A stretch of DNA of 6,602 nt. Source: CBDTTW01 sp965363675. GTDB lineage: Bacteria > Bacteroidota > Rhodothermia > Rhodothermales > DASSAV01. Within the stretch, counting starts at the first letter, position 1, and each line of letters starts with the position of its first letter. Location: positions 1-6,602 of the forward strand of contig CBDTTW010000172.1 in the NCBI GenBank assembly GCA_965363675.1, read 5' to 3'. A program made the position numbers and the translations under genes. Positions 1 through 6,520 of the stretch are shown one piece after another. The notes beneath the pieces are model-generated. The model saw only the letters and a list, made by a program, of their open reading frames with translations. It was not told the origin of the DNA and searched no databases.

Positions 1-1186
1 GGGGGTTCAGGCGGTGGTTGGCGTTGTCGCCGGCGGCGTCGGTGGTTTCGGTATAGAGGCGCGCCGCCTGGCCGCCGAGGAAGTACCGGCGCTCGGAGAC
101 GGTGCGGGTGCTGTTGCCGGAGGCGTTGGCGAAGTAGCTCGCGCTCAGGCGGAGGCTTTGCCGCCACCGGTTGCTGAAGTTGATCCCGAGCGAATGGGTG
201 CGGTTGAGGCCGCCCTGCTCGCCGACGAGGTAGCCGCCCGCCTCGGCGCGCCCGCCCTCCGGGGGGCGCCCGCCGCCGCGCCTGCCGCCGGAGGAGCCGC
301 CCCGGCCGCCGCTCATGACGCCGAGCAGATCGTCGGCGCTGAAGTTTTGCTGGTTGATATTGTTGGTCAGGCCGATGAGCGAGAGGCGGCGCGGGCCTTT
401 GAAGTAGTTGAGGCCCGCCCCGGCGAGGTAGCGCGCTTCGGAGCCGTAGCCGCCGTAGAGGCGCCCGAACTGGCCGTTCTGCATGCCGCGCCGGGTGACG
501 ACGTTGATCGTTTTCTCGGCGGCGCCGTCGTTGAAGCCGGTGAACCGGGCCTGGTCGCTCTGGCGGTCGTAGATCTGGACCGACTGGACGATCTCGGCGG
601 GCAGGTTGCGGAGCGTGGCCGCAGCGTCGTCGCCGAAGAACTCCTCGCCGTCGACGAGCACGCGGGCGACGGCTTCGCCCTGGGCCTGGACGGCGCCGTC
701 CTGGACGACGATGCCGGGCATTTTTTTGACGAGGTCCTCGGCGGTGGCGTCGGGGTTGACTTTAAATGCATCGGCGTTGATGACCGTCGTGTCGCCGCGC
801 ATCGTGACGCGCTCCTGGACGGCCTCGACGACGGTTTCCGGGAGCGCGACCGCGTCGGGGCGAAGCGCTACGGGGCCGAGATGGCGGGCAGGGGCCGGGC
901 CGACGATCTGCTCGGAGGCGACGAAGCCGACGTAGGAGATGCGCACCCGGTGGCGGCCCGGAGGCAAAGCGAGCCGGAAGGCGCCCTCGGCGTCGGCGGC
1001 GGCGGCGACGCGGGCGCTGTCCGGGGCGAGGCGCACGGCGACGACGGCGGCCCCCGGAAGCGCCGAGCCGTCGCGGGCGTCCACGACGGAGCCCGTAAGC
1101 ACGCCCTGGGCGCGGGCCGCAGGCGCGAGGGCCGCCGCGAGGGCGGCGCAGGCGAGGCAGAGCCGGAACAGGCGTGAAGCGGGCAT
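1..1186 (-). CDS. TonB-dependent outer-membrane receptor, N-terminal part (cut by window edge)
   Basis: The frame is open from ATG at 1186 down to base 2 (395 codons) and runs off the window, so the C-terminal barrel is missing. Residues 1-27 form a signal peptide (basic start, Ala/Leu-rich core, cleavage near ARA|QG), which supports this start. Residues 28-110 resemble a carboxypeptidase-regulatory-like domain (GSVVDARDGSALPGAAV, then RVRISYVGF). Residues 120-233 are the plug: RGDTTVINADAFKVNPDA, EDLVKKMPGI, VLVDGEEFFGDD, LRNLPAEIV, QSDQARFTGFNDG, KTINVVTRRG. These are hallmarks of Bacteroidota receptors of the OMP_b-brl_3 type, not classical SusC. Barrel strands begin after about 234. Residues 292-318 are a Gly/Arg-rich stretch, common in this family. 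Such proteins use TonB/ExbBD energy to take up large ligands across the outer membrane. The ligand is unknown; the adjacent secreted hydrolases suggest a glycan product, but no SusD-like gene is visible. Transcribed divergently from the plus-strand hydrolase. The family call is firm, the substrate is not. Confidence 0.93.
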   Translation of the reverse strand, partial: MPASRLFRLCLACAALAAALAPAARAQGVLTGSVVDARDGSALPGAAVVAVRLAPDSARVAAAADAEGAFRLALPPGRHRVRISYVGFVASEQIVGPAPARHLGPVALRPDAVALPETVVEAVQERVTMRGDTTVINADAFKVNPDATAEDLVKKMPGIVVQDGAVQAQGEAVARVLVDGEEFFGDDAAATLRNLPAEIVQSVQIYDRQSDQARFTGFNDGAAEKTINVVTRRGMQNGQFGRLYGGYGSEARYLAGAGLNYFKGPRRLSLIGLTNNINQQNFSADDLLGVMSGGRGGSSGGRRGGGRPPEGGRAEAGGYLVGEQGGLNRTHSLGINFSNRWRQSLRLSASYFANASGNSTRTVSERRYFLGGQAARLYTETTDAAGDNANHRLNP

Positions 1187-1200
1187 CGTGAGGAGTTCTT

Positions 1201-1215
1201 CGGGCGTGCGGCCCG
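1201..1215 (-). other. Small GC hairpin in the receptor gene leader
   Basis: The minus strand reads CGGGC-CGCAC-GCCCG: a perfect 5-bp stem with a 5-nt loop, lying between the predicted transcription start and the ATG at 1186. It could influence translation initiation of the receptor. Short perfect stems are common at this base composition, so it may mean nothing. Confidence 0.25.
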
Positions 1216-1224
1216 TATGCTGTG

Positions 1225-1232
1225 CAAAGATA
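1225..1232 (-). promoter_or_regulatory. Bacteroidota-type -7 box for the TonB-dependent receptor gene
   Basis: Read on the minus strand, this is TATCTTTG, an exact match to the Bacteroidota -7 consensus TAnnTTTG. It lies 38 bases upstream of the receptor ATG, giving a leader of roughly 30 nt. No TTG-type -33 element is found at the usual 19-21 bp spacing; the nearest (1262-1264) is 29 bp away. The exact match in very GC-rich DNA is unlikely by chance, but only half of the promoter is visible. Confidence 0.5.
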
Positions 1233-1337
1233 CGCGCAAGGCGGCCCGGAGCGCCGGGGCGCAACGGCAGGTTTCGGGGGCGAAGGTGTGCTCATTGTGT
1301 CACGGCGCGCGCGCGTCCGGCCGGCGGGGCGTGGGCG

Positions 1338-1345
1338 TATATTGC
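1338..1345 (+). promoter_or_regulatory. Possible -7 element for the plus-strand hydrolase gene
   Basis: TATATTGC is an AT-rich island in very GC-rich DNA, 31 bases before the ATG at 1377. It resembles the Bacteroidota -7 box (TAnnTTTG) imperfectly, one T short. The nearest upstream TTG (1295-1297) is about 40 bp away, too far for a standard -33 partner. No Shine-Dalgarno sequence is visible between it and the start codon. Confidence 0.35.
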
Positions 1346-1376
1346 GCGGGTCCCCCCCACAAGCCGTTGCTACGCC

Positions 1377-3398
1377 ATGACCTTCCGCCTGCCGCTGCTC
1401 GCCGCCGCGCTCCTCCTGGGCGCGCTCCTCCCCTCCCCCGCCGACGGGCAAACGCACCGGCGGAGCGAGAGCTTCTTCGGGCTGCACTTCGACCACCATT
1501 CCGAGCTGAGCGACGAGCACGCCGGCCGGACGCTGACCGCAGGCATGATCGATTCGCTGCTGGCGGCGGCGCAGCCGGACTATATCCAGGTGGACACGAA
1601 GGGGCACCCCGGCATCGCCAGCTACCCGAGCCGCTACGGCACGCCCGTACGGAGCTTCGTGCGCGACCCGCTGGCGCTTTTCCGCGAGGCGACGAAGCGG
1701 CGGGGCGTGGGGCTGTACTCGCATTACTCGGGCGTGATCGACAGCCGCGCCATTGCGCTGCATCCGGAGTGGGCGGTCGTCAACCTCGACGGGACGCGGC
1801 ACGCCGAGGCAACCTCGTTCTACAGCCCCTATGTGGATTCGATCCTGATTCCGCAACTCAAGGAGCTGAGCGACCGGGGCATCGACGGGGTGTGGCTCGA
1901 CGGGGATAGCTGGGGCGCGAAGCCGGACTTTCGGCCCGAGGCGAAGGCGGCGTTTACGCAGCGCACGGGCCTGGCGGCCCCAACCTCGGAGAACGACCCG
2001 AACTTCATGCCGTACCTGGACTTCACGCGGGACCTTTTCAAGGAGTATGTGGCGCGCTACATCGCGGCGATGCGGGCGTACAACCCGCGCTTCCAGATTT
2101 GCAGCAACTGGGCGTACAGCTCGTTCATGCCGGAGCCGGTTACGCTGGACGTGGATTTTCTCTCGGGCGACGTGGCGAGCGGCAACACGGTGTACTCGGC
2201 CGCTTTCGAGGCGCGCTGCCTGGCGCCCCAGGGGCAGATGTTCGGCAAGCCGTGGGACCTGATGGCGTGGAGCTTTGCGTACAACTGGAACGAGACGCCG
2301 AAGAAGCAGTCGCCGAAGAGCACGGTGCATCTGCTCCAGGAGGCGGCCGAGACGATCGCGATGGGCGGGGGCTTCCAGGTGTACTACACGCAGAACGAGG
2401 ATTTGTCGCTGCAAATGTGGATGCTGCCGCAGGTGACCGAGATCGGGGCGTTCATGCGGGCGCGGCAGGCGTTTACGCAAGGGGCGACGCCGGAGCCGCA
2501 GACGGCGCTGCTCTACGCGGGCGATGCGCTGCGACGGACCTCGAAGCTCGTGTACGATCTGCCGCGCGCGGCGGCGGACCCGCTGCGGGGCTACAGCGCG
2601 CTGCTGCTCGACGGGCGGCAGCCCTACGAGATCCTGATGGAGCACCACCTGCGGGGCCGCATGCGCCCGTACGGGCTGATCATCGTGCCCGAGTGGGGCT
2701 ACCTGGACCCGGCGCTGAAGACGGAGCTTACGGCGTACGTGCAGGAGGGCGGCGCGCTGCTCGTGGCGGGCGTGGACGCCGTGAAGCTGTTCGAGGAGGA
2801 GCTGGGCGTGCGGCTCGTCGGGGAGCCGGAGCGCCGGAACCAGTTTCTGCACTTCGGCGGCCGGCTGGCCAACATCGACGCGCGCTGCCAGCGGGTCGAG
2901 GCGGGGCCGGGGGCCGAGGTGATCGGGCGGCTGCACCCGGGCAAGGACGTGCGCGGACCGGGCGAGATTGCGGCGACGGTGCGGACGCTGGGCAAGGGGC
3001 GCATCGGGGGCATCTACACCGATCTGGGGGCGTATTACCTGGTGGGCAAGTCGCCGGTGCACCGCGACTTCGTGGCGGCGGCGGCGCGGAGGCTGTTCCC
3101 GGAGCCGGCGCTGGGGGTGGAAGGGCCGGGGCCGGTGCACGCGGCGCTGAGCCGGAAGGACGGGCGGCTGCTCGTGCACCTGATCAACGCCGGGGGCGAC
3201 GCCTCGAACCCGAACGTAGCCGCCTACGACGCCGTAGCGCCGCTGACGGGGCTGACGGTGACGCTGCGCACGCCCACGCGCCCGAAGGCGGTGACGGCGC
3301 AGCCGGGCGGGCAGGCCGTGCCGTTCACGTGGGCCGACGGGGTGCTGCGCGCGGCGGCGCCGCCGGTGGAGGTGCACACGATCCTGGTGGTGGAGTAG
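1377..3398 (+). CDS. Secreted glycoside-hydrolase-like protein (GHL6 / alpha-fucosidase-like TIM barrel)
   Basis: This is a 673-aa protein. The frame is open further upstream, but ATG 1377 is chosen because it is followed at once by a signal peptide (MTFRLPLLAAALLLGALLPS, cleavage near ADG|QT), so export is expected. Residues 30-370 look like a TIM barrel: FFGLHFDHH (33-41), DYIQVDTKGHPG (68-79), GLYSHYSG (112-119), IDGVWLDGDSW (169-179), ICSNWAYS (241-248), then a W/Y-rich stretch at 294-305. The acidic residues D175 and D177 in VWLDGD, at a probable strand-4 end, are my candidate catalytic carboxylates. Residues 375-480 resemble the GATase-like 'beta-galactosidase trimerisation' fold (LIIVPEWGYLD, YVQEGGALLVAG). 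Residues 585-673 form a terminal beta domain (RLLVHLINAGG to VEVHTILVVE). The arrangement recalls the 'hypothetical glycosyl hydrolase 6' and alpha-L-fucosidase-like groups. The hydrolase class is likely; substrate and mechanism are unassigned. It diverges from the receptor gene and converges on the GH127 gene. Confidence 0.85.
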   Translation: MTFRLPLLAAALLLGALLPSPADGQTHRRSESFFGLHFDHHSELSDEHAGRTLTAGMIDSLLAAAQPDYIQVDTKGHPGIASYPSRYGTPVRSFVRDPLALFREATKRRGVGLYSHYSGVIDSRAIALHPEWAVVNLDGTRHAEATSFYSPYVDSILIPQLKELSDRGIDGVWLDGDSWGAKPDFRPEAKAAFTQRTGLAAPTSENDPNFMPYLDFTRDLFKEYVARYIAAMRAYNPRFQICSNWAYSSFMPEPVTLDVDFLSGDVASGNTVYSAAFEARCLAPQGQMFGKPWDLMAWSFAYNWNETPKKQSPKSTVHLLQEAAETIAMGGGFQVYYTQNEDLSLQMWMLPQVTEIGAFMRARQAFTQGATPEPQTALLYAGDALRRTSKLVYDLPRAAADPLRGYSALLLDGRQPYEILMEHHLRGRMRPYGLIIVPEWGYLDPALKTELTAYVQEGGALLVAGVDAVKLFEEELGVRLVGEPERRNQFLHFGGRLANIDARCQRVEAGPGAEVIGRLHPGKDVRGPGEIAATVRTLGKGRIGGIYTDLGAYYLVGKSPVHRDFVAAAARRLFPEPALGVEGPGPVHAALSRKDGRLLVHLINAGGDASNPNVAAYDAVAPLTGLTVTLRTPTRPKAVTAQPGGQAVPFTWADGVLRAAAPPVEVHTILVVE

Positions 3399-3417
3399 GC
3401 GCCCCCGGGGCGCTTTT
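3399..3417 (+). terminator. Candidate intrinsic terminator of the plus-strand hydrolase gene
   Basis: Directly after the TAG stop is an inverted repeat of GCGCC (3399-3403) and GGCGC (3409-3413) with a 5-nt loop; the symmetry extends inward to GCGCCCC/GGGGCGC. It is followed at once by TTTT (3414-3417). A GC stem plus T-run just past a stop codon fits rho-independent termination. The T-run is short and the stem small, so efficiency is uncertain. No A-run precedes it, so it is unlikely to serve the opposing gene. Confidence 0.5.
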
Positions 3418-3474
3418 GGAGATCCTGACTCCACGGTTCCGGCGGCGCGACTTCGCGGAGGGGGACCGGGCCGC

Positions 3475-3505
3475 TTTTCGGGCGCACCTCGTTTTCGGGC
3501 GCACC
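3475..3505. repeat. Tandem 14-bp direct repeat in the convergent intergenic region
   Basis: TTTTCGGGCGCACC occurs at 3475-3488 and again, identically, at 3492-3505, with a 3-bp spacer (17-bp period). It lies in the 149-bp gap between the stop codons of two converging genes, about 45 bp beyond the minus-strand gene's stop. Apart from the terminator-like hairpin at 3399-3417, I see nothing else in this gap: no credible small gene and no T-run-type terminator for the minus-strand gene. Confidence 0.7.
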
Positions 3506-3547
3506 CCGCGCGCCGGGGCCTTTCACGGGCCGGAGGGGGGCGCTGCG

Positions 3548-6478
3548 TCAGGGGTTTTCGTAGACGTAGAGGAAGGCTTCGGCGGCGTGCCAGGTGTGGG
3601 GGGCGCTCAGGCGGGCGTCGCGGTAGGCCGCGTCGAGCGGGCCGAGGCGGTCGTATTGGGCCTGGCTGGCGTTGCGCTCCCAGGTGAGCGGGTAGTCGCG
3701 GTTGCTGATGGGGCCGAGGCGCTGGCCGAGCGTGTGGTCGGCGGCCCAGTCGATGTACGGGTAGTCGAGCGGGGCGCGCCACTCGCCGGCGGGAGAGACG
3801 AGGCGGACGCCGTCCATCCAGAAGAGCGGGGCGTAGTTGTCGGCTATGCCGTGGGGGACGACGTAGGGGTCGGCCATGCCGAGCCTGGCGAGGCCGAACT
3901 TGGCCCAGCGGGTCTGGTAGACCGGGTGCTCGGCGAAGTCGGTGGAGCCGAGGAGGTACGGGCCGTCGGGGCCGCGCACCTCGTGGCTGCGCAGCGCCCG
4001 GCGGACGGCGGGCACGAGCGCGTGCGTAGAGTCGGAGACGAGCGAGATGAGGTAAAGCACCTGGCCGGGGTTGTCGGCCTCGGCGGCGCCGGCGTTGTTG
4101 CGGTCGTACACGTCGCGCAGGCCGAGGATCCAGTCGCGCAGGAGGCCGGTGTTGCCGGTGTGCTCCAGGACCATCGCCATCATAGCGCTGTCGCGGTACC
4201 AGGGCTTGTCGTAGACGAAGTAGTTGGGCACGGGCTTGCCGCCGACGATGTTGATGAGCACTTCGTGGTGGAGCACGCGCAGCACGGCGGCATGCGGATG
4301 CCCCTCGAAGGAGGGCAGGCGCAAGGGGCTGCGCGTCCCGTCCAGGGCGCGGCGGCTTGCCCCCTGCTCCACCCACACGGCGAGGCTGTCCTCGACGAGG
4401 CGGACTTCGCCGGCGGGGGTTTGCATGACGACGGTGTAGGCGTCGGGGAGGATGGTTTCGGCGAGGACGTCCCAGCGGGCCACGAGCGCGTGCGTGCGGC
4501 CGTCGGTGAGGCGGCCGTCGCGGTAGACGAGTTTCGCGCGGGCGCCCATGCCGAACTGGAAGAAGCGCACGTCCGGAAGCTCGACGGCGCCGCCGTAGGC
4601 GTTGCGGAAGCGTTCGAGGGCGAGGCGGTAGTTGGCAAGGCGGCCTTCGGGCGTGTCGGCGGGGGCCTCGAAGGCGGGCAGCACGGACTCGTAGTCGGCG
4701 TTGGTTTGGCCGGCGTCGGCAAAAGGCGTCATGAGGTAAGCGACGGGCTTGCCGGCGCGGCGGCCTTCGACGCGGACGAGCGCGGCGCCGCTCCAGCCGT
4801 CGGGGAGGCGCTGCAACGCCTGCACGTTCTCGTCGAGGGCGAGCACCTGGGGACCGCGCTGCACGTAGACGCCGCCCGAAGCCGTGTCCGGGTAGGCATG
4901 GATGCGCGGGGCAAGGTCCATCCGGATCTCGACGGCGTCGCCGGGCTTCCAGTCGCGCTCGATGCGCAGCCACTCGCCGCGGCGGCCAGGGTAGCGCTCG
5001 CCGGCGACCTCGGCGGTGAAGCCCTCGGCCCATGAGGGCACGCGCAGGCGCAGGCCGAAGCGGGCGGGGCGCGCCGGGGCGACGGCGAGGCGCACGAGGC
5101 CCTCGTCGGGGAAGCGGGTCTCGACGCGGAGGAGGACGGGCAGGGGCGCGCCGTCGGGGGCGCGGACCTCCAGGGGGTGCTCGCCGGCGACGTAGAGCGC
5201 CAGGGCAGGCTCGCCGGAGAGCATGCCGGCCGTAAAGCCGGGGATGAGAGCGATGCCGCGCGGGATGCTGGAGGCGCAGCACGAGATGTCCGGAAGGATG
5301 CCGTGGTTGACCTCGCCGTAGCGTTTGCGGCCGTTCATGGGCGAGAAGTAACAGACTGCGCCGGTGTGGGGCGACTGGGCGCCGATGAGGGCGTTGTAGG
5401 TGATGCGCTCGAGCTCGTCGGCGTAGCGGGCTTCGCCGGTAAGCTCCAGCAGGCCCAGGTTGAGCTGCTCCCAGGTGACCGTGACGCAGCCTTCGCCGCC
5501 GGCGATGTACTTGGCGCCGTCCCAGCCGCCGCCGACGGGGAGCACATGGTCTTCGGCGAAGTGCTCGGCGAAGCTGCTCGTGCCGGTCGGGTAGTGGCGG
5601 CGGGCCATGATGTCGGCCCAGGCGCGGCGCGGGGCTTCGAGGAAGCGCGGGTCGCCGGTCACGCGGTAGAGTTCGAGCAAGCCGACGAGGTTGGAGAGCA
5701 TCTCGTAGGCTTTGTTGTTGGCCGTTCGGCGGACGCTGCCGTGCGTGAGAAGGCTCGTAAGGAGGCGCGGGCCGTTTTCCTGGTCCCACGCGTCCACGAG
5801 GTACCGGCAGAACTCGAGGTAGCGCGGCTCGCCGGTGAGGCGGTAGAGCACGGCCATCGGTTCGAGCACGCTGGTGGGGGCCATGCCGACGTGCGTGCCG
5901 GAGGCGATGATGTCGCGCTTGCCGGGGCCGAAAGTGCGCGTGAGCAGATCGGCGGCGCGGCGGGCTCCGGCGAGGGCGGCGTCGTCGCCGGTGGCCTCGT
6001 GGTAGGCGATGAGGCCGATAAGGTTGTATTTATGGCTCCAGACGTCCCAACTGGTCCAGCGATGATCCGGAAGGTAGGCGCCGAGGTAGCCGTCGGGCTC
6101 CTGGGCGGCGAGCAGTTTGGCGGCGGCGTAGTCCAGGCGCTCGCGCAGGCGCGGATCGGCGGCGTAACGCCAAGCGAGGGAGCCGGCGTGGAGGAACTTG
6201 CCGACGTGCTCGCCGACCCAGTCCTGCACGCCGGGGCGGCGGACGTAGGCCGCCAGGAGGGCGTCGAGGTCCACGGTGAGCAAGCGGCGCTCGATGGAGG
6301 CGTCGATGCGGTCGGCGAGGTATCCCCGGAAGGGATGCACGCCGTAGCGCGCGGGGACAAAAACCGGCGCCGGGGGGGCGGCGGGGGTCTCTTGCGCCGT
6401 GGCACAAAGCGGCCCCAAGAGAGCAGCGAGGCTTAGGCAGAGGGCGGCGGGCGACAGGAGGCGGGAGCGAAGGCGCAT
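3548..6478 (-). CDS. Secreted GH127-type beta-L-arabinofuranosidase fused to a second six-hairpin glycosidase-like module
   Basis: This is a 976-aa protein. ATG 6478 is preferred over an in-frame TTG at 6535 because it begins a clean signal peptide (MRLRSRLLSPAALCLSLAAL..., cleavage near ATA|QE), and the TTG lies within the promoter. Residues 45-600 match GH127/DUF1680, retaining enzymes that cleave beta-L-arabinofuranosides. Conserved are the catalytic-acid position (E305 in AEHF), the E-x-C zinc ligands (E329, C331) and the Cys pair (C400, C401 in ISCCASS). These correspond to E322, E338, C340, C417 and C418 of Bifidobacterium HypBA1, with C400 the expected nucleophile. Four hairpin motifs of the type TG[DE]xRYL recur at T163, T215, T274 and T347. 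A beta region follows (410-600). Family members are usually about 600-700 aa; this one continues with about 370 residues holding KPWYRDSAMMAMVLEHTGN (758-776), EADNPGQVLYLISLVSD (800-816), FAEHPVYQTRW (848-858) and PHTWHAAEAFLYV (960-972). These look like another (alpha/alpha)6 glycosidase. The GH127 call is strong; the second module's activity is unknown. Confidence 0.93.
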   Translation of the reverse strand: MRLRSRLLSPAALCLSLAALLGPLCATAQETPAAPPAPVFVPARYGVHPFRGYLADRIDASIERRLLTVDLDALLAAYVRRPGVQDWVGEHVGKFLHAGSLAWRYAADPRLRERLDYAAAKLLAAQEPDGYLGAYLPDHRWTSWDVWSHKYNLIGLIAYHEATGDDAALAGARRAADLLTRTFGPGKRDIIASGTHVGMAPTSVLEPMAVLYRLTGEPRYLEFCRYLVDAWDQENGPRLLTSLLTHGSVRRTANNKAYEMLSNLVGLLELYRVTGDPRFLEAPRRAWADIMARRHYPTGTSSFAEHFAEDHVLPVGGGWDGAKYIAGGEGCVTVTWEQLNLGLLELTGEARYADELERITYNALIGAQSPHTGAVCYFSPMNGRKRYGEVNHGILPDISCCASSIPRGIALIPGFTAGMLSGEPALALYVAGEHPLEVRAPDGAPLPVLLRVETRFPDEGLVRLAVAPARPARFGLRLRVPSWAEGFTAEVAGERYPGRRGEWLRIERDWKPGDAVEIRMDLAPRIHAYPDTASGGVYVQRGPQVLALDENVQALQRLPDGWSGAALVRVEGRRAGKPVAYLMTPFADAGQTNADYESVLPAFEAPADTPEGRLANYRLALERFRNAYGGAVELPDVRFFQFGMGARAKLVYRDGRLTDGRTHALVARWDVLAETILPDAYTVVMQTPAGEVRLVEDSLAVWVEQGASRRALDGTRSPLRLPSFEGHPHAAVLRVLHHEVLINIVGGKPVPNYFVYDKPWYRDSAMMAMVLEHTGNTGLLRDWILGLRDVYDRNNAGAAEADNPGQVLYLISLVSDSTHALVPAVRRALRSHEVRGPDGPYLLGSTDFAEHPVYQTRWAKFGLARLGMADPYVVPHGIADNYAPLFWMDGVRLVSPAGEWRAPLDYPYIDWAADHTLGQRLGPISNRDYPLTWERNASQAQYDRLGPLDAAYRDARLSAPHTWHAAEAFLYVYENP
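3551..4636 (-). other. C-terminal six-hairpin glycosidase-like module of the GH127 protein
   Basis: This covers approximately residues 615-976 of the fusion protein, with boundaries set by eye. W760-Y-R-D763 followed by a helical AMMAMVLEHTGN stretch recalls the WxRD helix of glucoamylase-like (GH15/GH63-type) barrels, and the ending HTWHAAEAFLYV recalls the last helix of such barrels. Conserved-looking acidic residues (D763, E800, D802, D847, E850, E967) are catalytic candidates, but I cannot rank them. The module is in frame with no frameshift or low-complexity break. It could be a second catalytic domain or a non-catalytic scaffold. Confidence 0.6.
5639..5848 (-). repeat. Imperfect 33-bp repeat pair encoding barrel hairpin motifs
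   Basis: Segments 5639-5671 and 5816-5848 match at 29 of 33 bases, offset by 177 bp (59 codons). They encode LYRVTGDPRFL and LYRLTGEPRYL, consecutive hairpins of the GH127 (alpha/alpha)6 barrel. This is most likely shared protein-motif constraint plus strong codon bias, not a mobile or regulatory repeat. Confidence 0.6.
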
Positions 6479-6485
6479 GGCGAGC

Positions 6486-6509
6486 GGGCGCAAGGGGGCA
6501 TGGGCGCAA
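6486..6509. repeat. Paired GGGCGCAA direct repeats in the GH127 gene leader
   Basis: GGGCGCAA lies at 6486-6493 and at 6502-6509, a 16-bp period, each followed by a G-run. Both copies fall between the predicted -7 region and the ATG at 6478, so they would be in the mRNA leader. They could form a regulator or translational control site. In GC-rich DNA, 8-mers can recur by chance. Confidence 0.4.
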
Positions 6510-6520
6510 AGGGGAGTCGC

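Noticed and set aside
14..1177. 387-codon plus-strand open frame over the receptor gene
   Set aside because: It is the exact antisense shadow of the receptor coding sequence, whose minus-strand frame has a signal peptide and plug motifs.
1304..1335. GCGCGCGCG run and GC palindromes in the divergent intergenic region
   Set aside because: Simple alternating GC of this length is expected at this base composition and shows no operator-like arrangement.
3512..3535. GC-rich inverted repeat near the GH127 stop as a minus-strand terminator
   Set aside because: The stem needs a 2-nt bulge and no T-run follows on the minus strand, so it does not meet the form of an intrinsic terminator.
2099..5035. 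978-codon plus-strand open frame crossing the convergent intergenic region
   Set aside because: It overlaps the real hydrolase in another frame and then runs antisense to the GH127 gene. Its Gly/Ala/Arg-rich composition has no domain motifs and no credible start context.
762..5789. Very long minus-strand open frame (about 1675 codons) spanning the plus-strand hydrolase and much of the GH127 gene
   Set aside because: It is an artefact of high GC, where stop codons are rare. The product is dominated by Arg/Pro/Ala low complexity, has no recognisable domain, and runs antisense to or out of frame with genes that have clear domains and signal peptides.
5177..6436. 419-codon plus-strand open frame opposite the GH127 N-terminal half
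   Set aside because: It is antisense to the conserved GH127 domain; composition is Ala/Gly/Val-rich without recognisable motifs.
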